From Forficula auricularia (taxonomy: Eukaryota > Arthropoda > Insecta > Dermaptera > Forficulidae), in the NCBI GenBank assembly GCA_024734495.1, contig JALMQS010000264.1, positions 1,205,640 through 1,269,639 on the forward strand: a stretch of 64,000 bases of DNA. Direction: 5' to 3'. This document shows positions 54,888-64,000 of the stretch, piece by piece. The stretch's first letter is position 1. Each line of letters opens with the position of its first letter. The notes beneath the pieces are model-generated. The model searched no databases, had not been told where the DNA came from, and saw only the letters and a program-made list of their open reading frames with translations. The position numbers and the translations under genes are program-made.

Positions 54888-55125
54888 TTTGGAGCTGGAG
54901 ATGGATATTATAAAATCAGATCATTATCTGGATAGTATTATATTATAAGTTTAATAAATCATTAATTGACAGACAGTTCATGGATTACTGTTTCGCAGAC
55001 ATTTTTTAAAACAGCATCTTCAGTGCCTGATTGAGGACAAAACAGATAAATACAGATAAACATGTTGCTATAATACTACCAAGATAGTTTTCTGATTTTA
55101 TAATATCCATCTCCAGTTTCAAAAA
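54888..55125. repeat. Small inverted repeat with hammerhead-like remnant
   Basis: CTGGAGATGGATATTATAAA and TTTATAATATCCATCTCCAG face each other at 54893 and 55098. Between them, on the minus strand (54983-55026), GCA, CTGAAGA, T, GCTG...CTGC, GAAACAGTA resembles the hammerhead layout with a poor stem II. Confidence 0.5.
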
Positions 55126-55548
55126 AATTCCGAAAATCAAATTATAATAAATTAAAAAATGTCATGTTATATATATATTTTAACAATAATTAATATTTTA
55201 ATGTATATAATATTATAACATGTGATTGCTTTTCTGAGTTTCTTGCCGCCTTCTTCTCAGTAGAGCTATTTTCGAACCGGTGCGGTGGTAGATTAATAAA
55301 AATGTATTAAATAAATAACCACTTCATCATTATTTGTATTAAATATAAAAATGTAATCATAATTTATAAATATGTATTAAATAACTAAGCACTTCATTAT
55401 TATATTAAATATAAAAATGTAATCAGATATCAATATTTTAATAATAATAAGTAATAATAAAAATATTGATTTATTCCAAACTTTCAATCTTTTATTTCAT
55501 ATTTACCTATATTTTCATTTTTATGCTTTTATAGCTGATTTCTTTATA

Positions 55549-55656
55549 AAAATAGAAATTAAGACTGAAGCCATCTAGATCGGGAGTTTTTTATGAGATT
55601 ATCTCATTAATAATTCCTTATCTAGATGGCTTCAGTCTTAATTTCTATTTTTATCT
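55549..55656. repeat. Perfect hairpin
   Basis: TAAAAATAGAAATTAAGACTG and GAAGCCATCTAGAT in the left arm; ATCTAGATGGCTTC and AGTCTTAATTTCTATTTTTA in the right. About 37 pairs with a 30-nt centre. Nested in the THAP transposon. Confidence 0.75.
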
Positions 55657-55779
55657 TTAATTATTTAGTGAAGAAAAAAATAATTTTAAATTTCCTGCCT
55701 CCATTTTAATGTGCGTGTGTGTGAGTGCCATGTGTCAAACTAGCGCCATTGGTGTTGGCGCTTGCAAACTTTGGATTGC

Positions 55780-56056
55780 CTGTCAGATCGTGTGAGTTGA
55801 CTATCTATAGTATCTTTTATCTATGGGTGCGGCGTTGAAAGCGGCGTTGAAAGCGGCGTTGAAAGAATCGTCTAACGTCGTTTCAGTTCGGCAGACTTCG
55901 ACACGGTGTTTGTGTGCGTGCGACTAGACGTATGCGTGTAGACTGTACGAAGCTCGAACGGATCGAGACGAGCTGTTCCGAAATCGGACGAATACGTAAG
56001 CAGCTGTTTGTGAAAAAGTATTGCATAAATATTATAATTGCATAAGTTAATAAAAA
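55780..56056. repeat. GC-rich right subterminal region with 12-bp triplication
   Basis: GCGGCGTTGAAA is repeated three times in a row (55829-55864). The following 150 bp is GC-rich with several TCGG/CGAAC motifs, unlike the AT-rich interior of the element. It may hold transposase-binding or promoter signals; nothing can be proven from the sequence alone. Confidence 0.5.
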
Positions 56057-56276
56057 ATGCTATGCAATAGCTTTACCGCGGCCAGTCCCCGAGTGCCATA
56101 CACCTATTTTTTAATAAACAGCCAAAATGAGGCGGAAGCTCTAAAATGAAGATTCCAGACCTTTGAACCAAACTCAACCAACAGCAGTAAACTCTAGTTG
56201 CTACAAAGGTATTCAGTGAAACGTGTGTTAACTAGTAAGAAGCTGTTCTTACTAAAAAACAGGTTTTTACTGCAAC

Positions 56277-56350
56277 GTATATATATTATTTATTTGTTTG
56301 GGACTATAGTTTTGAAGGCTTGGCCTTCTCATCAGTCTTTTTAATTATAA
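56277..56350 (-). repeat. Right half of the split ACTATAGT-family element
   Basis: TATATATATTATTTATTTG and GGACTATAGTTTTGAAGGC continue the copy whose left half ends at 52484. The hammerhead at 56300-56338 (minus: CTGATGA, GAAGGC-CAA-GCCTTC, AAAA, CTATAGTC) has the GAAA box mutated to AAAA. Stem II is perfect. Confidence 0.65.
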
Positions 56351-57085
56351 ATATTATTTTCATGGGATCAGTATCGAGTGGATATTGAATTTTTTCTCTT
56401 ACTCACCCGAAAATCCAGTTAGAATGCATTACTTATATTGAATCTTCAGTTATTTTAATTATTAACATAAAGTTGTTTGTATTATTAAAACCATTGAGTT
56501 TTAAAAACATTTTCAATTATTCTTTAATAGCTACGAATAATTAATGTGAGTCTGAAGAATTTCATATTGAAGTATAAAATTCTCTAAATTGCTAAAAAGC
56601 ATTTTCATTAAACAGTGTCCTTTCAAACAACAACCTAATCTTAGAACATAGATGATAATATATGAAAATTCTTATTTTAGATTTAAAATTGAATTTACAC
56701 TAGAATTTTGAATAAATTTCTAAATTTGAGAAGCTTCCTAGTAATCTTCTGGGGGAGGACTATATTTAAAAATTTTATTTGAAACTTAAATAGATATTTG
56801 TCTTTTGAGTTCATACCAATGTGTTATTTCAAATATAAAAAATCCTTATAAGCTTTATAATTAGATCTCTGACTTAAAAATAAAATATATTTTTAATTTT
56901 ACCTTTTGAGTGTAAAATAATGTTTTGAACTCAATTTATGTCAAAAATGGCATCATGTGATTCAGGTTCCAAGGAGGCAATCTTTTCCTACTAGTGTTCC
57001 ATGTAAATCCTGCTCAAAGTTTTAACATGTATTTATAGTTTCAATCCGACACGGGCAAAAATTAGTATAGAATAACTCAGGTTTC
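56351..57085. other. No feature recognised
   Basis: AT-rich spacer. Confidence 0.4.
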
Positions 57086-57289
57086 ATCTAATCCAGACCT
57101 GTCCAACCCGAGGCCCGCATGCGGCCCAGCACTACGATGTATGAAGCCTGACATGAAATTATAAAGATATTTTAATGTACTCACTGGAAAAAAGATCTGA
57201 TACAATTTGACCTGATATTTTTTTTTTCAAAAATAAGAGAGTAAAAAATTTCTCCAAAAGTTTTCGATTTACAAAAGGGAAGTATTTCA

Positions 57290-57345
57290 TTATTCATGTC
57301 CATGATTAATAATTAAAGGAATCGTAGGGAGTTGGACACAAAAAA
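57290..57345. repeat. End fragment of the GGCCAAAC hammerhead family
   Basis: CCATGATTAATAATTAAAGG and AATCGTAGGGAGTTGGAC match 31846-31880 and the reverse of 32262-32285. No ribozyme motif is kept. Confidence 0.6.
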
Positions 57346-57424
57346 TAAAAGAGAAGATTTTAAATTTTGAATATAAAAAAAACATATCAAGATTTTCCAA
57401 GTTTGACTTCATTTTTATTAGATA

Positions 57425-57540
57425 CAAGATGCGCCAGGAGTGCCTCCGGCACGCCCTCTGCACCTTGGCCCTCGGAGCTGGTGGCCCTGGCGGGCATCGT
57501 CTCGAGACGGCCAAAAGTTTGTTTGCAATATAATTTTTGT
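57425..57540. repeat. GC-rich island repeated at 60462-60560
   Basis: CGGCACGCC-TCTGCA-CTTGG, GTCCCTGGCGGGCA or a close variant, CGTCTCGAG-CG and CCAAAA-GTTTGTTTG occur in both places, each followed by ATATAATTTT and AACTGTATTTT. Unlike anything else here it is about two-thirds G+C. Both frames across it are short. It may be an internal part of a transposon or a processed RNA; not recognised. Confidence 0.6.
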
Positions 57541-58114
57541 TCAACTGTATTTTTAATTAAATAGGTATATTTTATTAATTAAAAATCACTCCAAGAAATA
57601 ATTTAACTCATTGCGAAAGCAAAATAAAAAATATTTTTATAGATTTTAGATATTATTTATTTTGAGCATATTTAAAAAAAATGATATTTAGGTACTAAAT
57701 AAATTTGTTATATAAAAATTTCATCTATTACATTTTTATTTAAATTTAGACAATTATCTTAACACGTTTTCATTAGAACTATTAATTAATTTTTTGAATT
57801 TAGGAGTGAACACTTACATATATATTCCTCCGTTCGATATATAAGTCTCTTCAAGGCCTTTGATAACAATGAATTAACCAAACCCATTGTCTGCCTGGGT
57901 ACAAAAGAAATGAGAAACCTTTTTTAAAATTCTTCTACCTGAGAATAATTAATTTAATTACTTAAAATCGTGTGAAATCAAATCAAACCGATTTGACCTA
58001 AAATTTAGATAAACCATCCGGAGCACTAAACAAACATATGGTGTAAATATGGTTTCGATACGTTCAGTGGTTTAGGCGTGGGTCGATCACGCACATACAC
58101 ACTAAGGATTATTA

Positions 58115-58267
58115 TATATTATTATTATTATCCGAGAGTTAATGCACTTTCTCAGCTTGCGCTGGAAAAATTTCACCTATCCCTTCAGATCTTATTTGGG
58201 ATTAGGCTCGGTCGATGTGGAAAGAGAATTCACTCTGGCCCACATGATCCTCCGGATTATTATTATA
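58115..58267. repeat. ATTATTATTAT-bounded segment
   Basis: ATTATTATTATTATCCGAGAG at the left and CTCCGGATTATTATTATAATT at the right enclose a less AT-rich segment (GATTAGGCTCGGTCGATGTGG). It directly precedes the LINE fragment. Possibly the end of a SINE or MITE; unresolved. Confidence 0.35.
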
Positions 58268-58740
58268 ATTAGCTCAGCTTAGCAAACAGGAAGTTGCTAT
58301 TGAAGACATATGTATGGAGCATAGCCATGTACGGGTGTGAAACCTGGACAATTGGAAAAGCGGAGAGAAAGAGATTGGAGGCTTTCGAAATGTGGTGCTA
58401 CAGAAGAATGATGAATATCAAATGGATGGATAAAATTACAAATGAAGAAGTTCTTGGAAGAATCGGAGAAAGAAGAACCTTGTGGAAGAGTCTGAAGAAG
58501 AGAAGAGGTCAGATGATGGGGCACACACTGAGACATGGGGGACTGCTTGGGGATATCTTGGAGGGGAGGTGGGAAAGAAAAGGGGAAGGGGAAGAACCAG
58601 ATTAGAATATTTCAACCAAATAATTGGGGATATGGGATGCCAGACATTTAGAGAGGTTAAACAGCTGGCGGGGGACAGAGTCGAGTGGAGACGGATTGTT
58701 GCATCAAACCAGTCTTAGGACTGTATACTCAATGATGATG
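58268..58740 (+). pseudogene. 5'-truncated LINE, near-identical to the copy at 3801-4640
   Basis: The plus-strand frame begins NRKLLLKTYVWSIAMYGCE after a short break. It continues ETWTIGKAERKRLEAFE, MWCYRRMMNIKWMDKITNEE and GERRTLWKSLKKRRGQMMG, and shifts frame at about 58560 before GRGRTRLEYFNQIIGDMG and the end ASNQS. The 3' tail is ATGATGATGAT leading into a TA repeat. Being nested in a hAT element, it is a later insertion. Confidence 0.85.
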
Positions 58741-58747
58741 ATATTAT

Positions 58748-58821
<74 letters not shown>

Positions 58822-58822
58822 T
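58741..58822. repeat. TA microsatellite
   Basis: About 35 uninterrupted TA units directly after the LINE tail. Further TA runs: 52456-52484, 53850-53871, 62385-62410. Confidence 0.95.
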
Positions 58823-59264
58823 AGATAAATATTTTATTTTACATGAAAACTTTCTGATTGAATTTATGAAACATCAATCAGACGTTGAACTGAAAGATAA
58901 ATTGAATAATATTTCTCTTTACTAGAAATTTATAAAAATTATCTACTCAGAAAAAATATTCCAGTTTCACAATATGTATTCATTTTTGAAAAATGAATTT
59001 ACATATACACGAAGAAGCTATTTTCAAGAATAAAATTCACTACAAACAAAATTATAAGCTTAACTATCAAGTAAAAAATAATGAAGTTTCAAATATTTAA
59101 AAATTTGAAGTGCTAAAGATAAATGATTTAAAAATAAAATTATGAAGGAAAAGACTCAAAAATTATTATTCTATGAGATACTTTTCTTTTTTTGTCATGG
59201 TGGATTACATTATTCTATATTATTAACTACCTATTTTTTTGATTAACAAATATCAATAGAATTG

Positions 59265-59395
59265 TTTTTTAAGGAATTTGGTGTTGGTACTTGGTGAAAC
59301 ATTTTTTAAAATTATTGGATAAAAAAACTTGGTAAGTTTCACATTATTCACTTAATGTGAAACCTACCAAGTAATTTTTATCCAATAATTTTATC
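59265..59395. mobile_element. Hairpin element of the GGTGAAAC family
   Basis: GGTGTTGGTACTTGGTGAAAC opens it, then a hairpin: ATTATTGGATAAAAA, CTTGGTAAGTTTCAC / GTGAAACCTACCAAG, TTTTTATCCAATAAT. Same design as 27366-27490. TATCAAT flanks it on both sides (about 59253 and 59391), a possible target duplication. Confidence 0.65.
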
Positions 59396-59487
59396 AATTA
59401 GTATATTTTATATGCGGCCCGAGGCATTTATTTTTTTCTTCAAATGCCGTCCGTGTAAGCCAAAAGTTGGACAGTCCTGATCTAGTC

Positions 59488-60461
59488 AATCTGTTCTGCT
59501 AAAATTCTAAATTTGCTACAGGTTTTGAGATTGTATATTTGGAGACAATCCTACTTGAAGAAAAACTTCCACAAAGCAAATTTATGTTTTAGGACTGATT
59601 GCTTTATGATGATGAGAAAAATGAAGGAAAGGGCGCTATAAAAAGTAGTAATAGCTGTATCAAACAAACCACATTTACATATCAAAACCTACAAGATCAG
59701 AGTTGACTATCCATTTTCACATCATGTTTAATGTAAACCGAAAAAATCCTTTACACTCGATTTTTTTTAACCAGCAGCTGTGACTGGGTTTTTCTATTGC
59801 CAAATAAAACTGCCTTGACTTTGAATGTTAAAGTTTTTATGGTTGTTTGGATAATGATGGCGATGTTTGTTTTTATGTCAAAGTTAATTATTCTATGAAC
59901 CGTTTATCGTTCAGTTCTCTCATTTTTCTGCCCATAAACGGTCTACCTGTAATCAATTAGAAACACTGCAACACACTATTCGTTCTCATATATTCACACA
60001 CATATATACAGAGCAAAGCATTAGTTTGCGACGGTACGACTCTGTTTAGAAAAACAAAGAGAGGAAGGGAAGAGATTTGCCTTGTATTCCACGGATGGGG
60101 TTGAATACAAATTGAGCTCCGGTACACATTCCACACCCACAATTGTGGTGAACATATTAGAGAGAGATTGGCCAGACAGAGGCAAGGGATAGAATATATA
60201 AATTGAATGTCACTGAGGGTGGGGGGAGGATGAAAAATCTAATTTCAAATTACATACACATGCAAAGATGTTAAAAACAAACAAACCAAAAATTATATTT
60301 GAAGGGTGTTATGTGTGGTATATAAAAATACAAATACGATTAGTCCTGTGTTTCCATCTGTTTATTTCGTTCTCTGTCTTTTCACATTATATAATATGTA
60401 TATTAAAGTTGAACTATTGAGGTAATAGAGCTTTTGGCATAGATTTTATAAAAAGGCAAGT
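59488..60461. other. No gene recognised
   Basis: AT-rich; the minus frame at 59957 has no recognised domain. A G-rich stretch lies at 60211-60228. Confidence 0.4.
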
Positions 60462-60560
60462 TGTGCTCGGCACGCCATCTGCAGCTTGGGCCTCCAGGCG
60501 GGTGTCCCTGGCGGGCAGCGTCTCGAGGCGTCCAAAAAGTTTGTTTGAAATATAATTTTG
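60462..60560. repeat. Second copy of the GC-rich island
   Basis: TGCTCGGCACGCCATCTGC, CTTGGGCCTCCAGGCGGG, GTCCCTGGCGGGCAGCG; see 57425-57540. It is not inside a recognisable hAT element here. Confidence 0.6.
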
Positions 60561-61889
60561 TTTAACTGTATTTTAAATTAATTTATTTAATTTAATCAAA
60601 ATTTAATTTAAAAAATATTTAAATTTGTATCTCTTTTGGGGTTTCGTTGTCGCCAATTGAATTTTTTTTCTTCCTAAGAGTGATGCCAAAAATCCTTAGA
60701 AAGGCCAAAATTTAGGAAAACCCCTCAAAACTGATATTATGTAAAATGTAAGGTATTTCAAGATAGATAGATGTGAAATTTAAAAGATCATTGTTGTAAA
60801 TATGGACATGGGTAGCTAGTATTTATTGCTCAAGGCTCAAATAATTGTAAAATAAAAAAATAAATATAATAATGCAAAAAATATATTTACTTCGTTTTAG
60901 TGATTTTGAAATAAAAAAAATCGATTTATTTTGTGAATATTAGAAGATTTGTCAAAAAAACTTGTAATTTATTTATTTTTTAAAAAACATTATTTTTCAT
61001 TGATAATCATAAATGATAAATAAAAATAAAATAAAAGTAATTTTGTGTGCTATTGGCAATAAAATTTATGGACTACAAAATTCAAATTTTAAAAATAAAA
61101 GATGGCCCCCGGCAAGGGATGAATATCCGATTTATCATCTAATTTTTTTTAAATGAAAAAGAGCATTCAGCTGAGAGTGACATTATCGGATTTGTTAATA
61201 AAAATATTTATTTATTTTTGATTCATAATCTTGGATAAATATGTAAAAATAAACATAAAATCATACTCCTGGTTTATTGGTCAATAAAATTTATTAAATC
61301 GAAAAATTTCAATAATGGGGGGGAATTTATATGGCACATTGCAAAATGTATACACATTGTAGATCATATTAATAGAACTTGCTAAAGAAATTACATTAGA
61401 TAGTTTATTTTTTTTAAATAACAAAACCTTCAACAACGTCTGAATCAAAGGCGTATTTTCGGTAGATGTAGAGCAATTTGAAGCGGGGGTGGGGTAAATT
61501 TCAAAAAAGTGGAATGTGTTGTTTATTGTATAAGTTTTATTAATTAATAATAAACATAATTAATAGTGAAAAACATGATTTTCGGCAAAATCGATAAATA
61601 AATGTACAAGAGCCATGATAAATACGAAAAAGGGCGTCAGTGATTGACAGTGAACAGTGGTTTCGAACGTTGTAAATCTGTTCGAAGAGTGTGTTCCAGT
61701 GTTATCTAATTGATAACATATTGGCTTGGTGGTTTAGAAGCAAGGCAATTCGCTGTTCAATACTCTACTGGTATAATATAATTTTAAAATTATAATTAAA
61801 TGGAAATTTTCATCTCCGTTTGTGCAATTTTATTGGAATAGTTATTCAAACCATGGTTAGAGTCCGAAATTATTTCAATGATTGAAATA
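60561..61889. other. No feature recognised
   Basis: Very AT-rich with scattered homopolymers; nothing supported. Confidence 0.45.
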
Positions 61890-62311
61890 CAGTGAAACCC
61901 TTCAAATCCGAACTAATTGGGGCTGTAGCTTGTTCGGATTAGCCGAAAGCAGCTTCGACAATTTAAGATAACTGATATCAAGTGAAGGATTAAGTGATAT
62001 TTTGTGTGTTTCTTTTATTATTTCATTGTTTTTGCGAAGTGATTAACCCAAAGAATTTCAATAATTAGCTTTTTTAACCCTGGATGACATAAGTATGTAG
62101 ACACATTTACACTTTGTTAGGTATGCTAACTGTACTTTGTTAATTTTTCAACTAATTGTGTAAAATAAGGTTATAATGTAAAATATATACATAATTGCTT
62201 TATGACTAAATAAATAAGTTTCTCTTTTTTACTTAAATTTTTCAAAAAAAAACTCGTTCTGATTTCCAGGGATTTTGGATTTCCGGGGTTCGAATTTGAG
62301 GGGTTTCAGTG
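61890..62311. mobile_element. pogo/Tigger-type MITE, copy 3 (422 bp)
   Basis: TA-flanked; ends CAGTGAAACCCTTCAAATCC and GAATTTGAGGGGTTTCAGTG; the interior matches copies 1 and 2, with a small extra segment near 62240. Confidence 0.8.
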
Positions 62312-62429
62312 TAGTTCGAAATTTTCTATATATAATATTTCTAAATATAATTATGTACTAGCACTTGATTGAATACTTATAGAATTTATATATATATATA
62401 TATATATATGAAAGAAGATACAGTTTTGT

Positions 62430-62720
62430 TCAGGGAGAATGGTCTAGGTTCTAGGGTGAATCAAATTTGATAGATTAAATTTAAAAAATATAAATTACTA
62501 GATAGGTTTCACAAATAAAAGACAAATCGCTTATTAGCAATACTCTATATATATATATAGTATTTCGGGTAACGAGCCCATCATCAAGATTTCACATAGA
62601 GTTTACTAATAACCAATTTGTCTTTTATTTGTGAAACCTACTTAGTCATTTATAGTTATTAATTTTTCATTTTAATCTATAAAAGACAAAGGTACAAACC
62701 CTTTACTTTTCTTAATGATT
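62430..62720. repeat. GTGAAAC-family hairpin with decayed hammerhead
   Basis: TAGGTTTCACAAATAAAAGAC at the left and GTCTTTTATTTGTGAAACCTA at the right form the outer arms. Between them, on the minus strand (62559-62602): TTGATGA, T, GGG-CTCGTTA-CCC, GAAATACTATA. The first C of CTGATGA is T, so it is probably dead. The arrangement parallels 48225-48430. Confidence 0.6.
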
Positions 62721-62764
62721 TATTCCTCCCTTAATCTTAGTTATAGATAATATAAATTTTACTT

Positions 62765-62880
62765 AGAGAAAGTGGTGTAGGTTTTAGGTGAAACATGATA
62801 TTAATTAATAAAGTAAAGGGTGTGTAGTTTCACAGTGAAACGACACACCCTTTACTTTATTAAATAATATAAATTATTTA
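62765..62880. repeat. GTTTCACAGTGAAAC hairpin
   Basis: GAAAGTGGTGTAGGTTTTAGG, GTGAAACATG, then AATAAAGTAAAGGGTGTG, GTTTCACAGTGAAAC and CACACCCTTTACTTTATT. It equals the ends of 48225-48430 without the ribozyme-bearing middle, a deletion derivative. Confidence 0.7.
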
Positions 62881-62975
62881 TAAATTAAGAAAATAATTTT
62901 TGAGCTAAGTTATAAAAAATATCTACTTTAAATAAATATCATGCCAACGAGGAGTGTAGTGGAAGTAGGTGTACA

Positions 62976-63165
62976 CCTCTTTGGAAGTATTTTGGAAGTA
63001 CTTGGAAATATTTGGAAGTGCTTGGGAATATTTGGAAGTACTTGGAAATATTTGGAAGTGCTTGGGAATATTTGGAAGTACTTGGAAATATTTTGAAGTG
63101 CTTGGAAATATTTGGAAGTACTTGGAAATATTTGGAATTACTTGGAAATATTTGGAAGTACAAGT
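62976..63165. repeat. 20-bp minisatellite (TTGGAAGTACTTGGAAATAT)
   Basis: About nine imperfect units of TTGGAAGTACTTGGAAATAT and TTGGAAGTGCTTGGGAATAT. GGAAGTAGGTGTACA flanks it on both sides (62959 and 63165), so the array lies between two copies of that word. All three overlapping frames (83-92 codons) simply translate the repeat. Confidence 0.9.
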
Positions 63166-63409
63166 GGAAGTAGGTGTACAGCATATTAGGTCGAGGTTCA
63201 CCCCTCGTATGCCAACATAATTTTAGAGCGCGTCGTATTTTTCCTAATTTTACGACACGTAAGATCCTAAATAAGTCAGATCAGAGAAAAAGTATTTTTT
63301 TTTAATAATTTGAAAATATTTTTATTAACTTTGAAATTATTATAAGTAGGATAGAGTAGAGGTAAGACAGAAATAAAATTCAGGCCGAAATTATTAATAT
63401 GTATATTTA

Positions 63410-63480
63410 TTCAAGGTATTGAACCCACATTGGTAATATATTTATTCAACGTATCAAACCCACATTGGTAACTTTCATTA
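63410..63480. repeat. Two-copy direct repeat
   Basis: TATTTATTCAA(G/C)GTAT, then T(G/C)(A)AACCCACATTGGTAA, twice in a row with about 35-bp spacing. Confidence 0.7.
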
Positions 63481-64000
63481 TTTTGAAAAAAGCAATGTGT
63501 CATGTGGGTCAAAGAATGAAAAAAACCTTATTATATATTTTGAAAAAAAATATTAGATTGATTTTAAAATTATTATTTTTATTTGGTTTTTAAATATAAA
63601 TAAGGTTCTAAAGAGTTATATATACTTATAGTATTTTCACATAAAATAATGATTATCCATTAATATTATTTTTTTCGAATCCTGAGGGCGAAACCTTTAG
63701 AAATATAATATAAACATAGTTATTTACCAAGATCTAAGATTTAAATTAACCCTTTCAGTTTCGTATTTATTAAAATAAGAAATTGTGGCGATAATGCACC
63801 TCCGCGAGTTGATTTTACAATCTTTTAAAAATTCCAACTATTTTTCGAAAAATACAAATTACAAAATACTTACTCAAATGTTCAAATTAATGATTATTTT
63901 AATTCATTTGATATATTAATTTCTCAAATGCAATAAAATCCGCAATATATTAGAATAATAATTTTTTAAAAAATCAAACAAATTTTTTATTTCCTAAAAA
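63481..64000. other. No feature recognised
   Basis: AT-rich to the end of the window. Confidence 0.4.

Larger units (their letters stand above)
52485..56276 (+). mobile_element. 3.8-kb DNA transposon with long TIRs and a broken THAP domain
   Basis: GTTGCAGTAAAAATCCG at the left is mirrored by TTTTTACTGCAAC at the right. The inverted repeats extend about 150-190 bp, including AGTAAGAAC, CACTGAATAC, GGTTGAGTTTGGTTCAA, TCTGGAATCTTCATTTT and CCGCCTCATTTTGG in both. It is inserted in the TA-rich part of a repeat whose uninterrupted paralogue is at 47867-47945; the target duplication cannot be delimited in the TA run. Inside: GC-rich repeats, a THAP-domain remnant, a LINE fragment and a small inverted repeat. 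THAP domains occur in P-element-type and some other transposases; the superfamily here is undecided. Confidence 0.75.
57094..59479. mobile_element. 2.4-kb hAT element, composite, 8-bp duplication
   Basis: CAGACCTGTCCAACCCGAGGC at the left; right end GCCAAAAGTTGGACAGTCCTG. Flanks ATCTAATC (57086-57093) and ATCTAGTC (59480-59487), one mismatch. Subterminal GCGGCCC motifs occur at both ends. It contains a GC-rich island (57425-57530), a LINE fragment with a long TA microsatellite, and a hairpin element (59265-59395). No transposase was recognised. Confidence 0.8.

Noticed and set aside
62923..63220. Three overlapping repeat-rich frames, 81-92 codons on both strands
   Set aside because: They are translations of a 20-bp minisatellite; no frame is favoured and the unit is not a multiple of three.

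Overview
The window is strongly AT-rich, intron-like eukaryotic DNA dominated by transposable-element debris. It most likely comes from an insect. The best clue is an abundant repeat ending in CCGACTTCAAAAAAGG, a motif I associate mainly with lepidopteran genomes; the order is a low-confidence inference. There is no bacterial-style gene organisation, and almost all short open frames are chance or sit inside repeats.

Layout. 1-9.2 kb: three copies of the CCGACTTC repeat (one nested in a TA-flanked transposon), a dead pogo/Tigger-like transposon carrying a LINE insertion (3758-5812), and a hairpin insertion. 9.5-18.6 kb: large inverted repeats, a tRNA-derived SINE with a 14-bp target duplication, a pogo-type MITE, a second SINE, and a three-copy ~0.48-kb tandem array. 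18.6-25.4 kb: a hAT element, then the only stretch that looks like host exons. Four exons (21839-23832) are joined by good GT-AG signals and stay in one reading frame apart from one internal TGA. 25.4-35 kb: a Jockey-like RT fragment, a 300-bp MITE, hAT pieces and a ~138-bp tandem array containing a GCAACG-ATC-CGTTGC hairpin. 35-48.4 kb: three copies of a ~0.8-1.1-kb composite repeat, further inverted repeats, and a MITE with subterminal CGACAAAATATC repeats. 48.4-57 kb: hammerhead-bearing inverted repeats, a hAT element with a recognisable C-terminal dimerisation domain, and a 3.8-kb long-TIR transposon holding a broken THAP domain. 57-64 kb: a 2.4-kb hAT element with a LINE insertion, another pogo MITE, hairpin elements and a 20-bp minisatellite.

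The most interesting system is a scattered set of hammerhead-ribozyme motifs of the small type known from Penelope-like retroelements: CTGANGA, stem II, GAAA, then a self-complementary stem III such as ACGT, ACTATAGT or ATATAT. At least six families occur. Most lie inside long inverted repeats, and where both arms carry a motif, the left-arm motif reads on the minus strand and the right-arm motif on the plus strand. No Penelope reverse transcriptase is visible, so these look like non-autonomous derivatives. Several copies keep a complete core; others show stepwise decay.

No complete autonomous transposon and no complete host gene is visible. All positions were read by eye; no alignments or searches were run.
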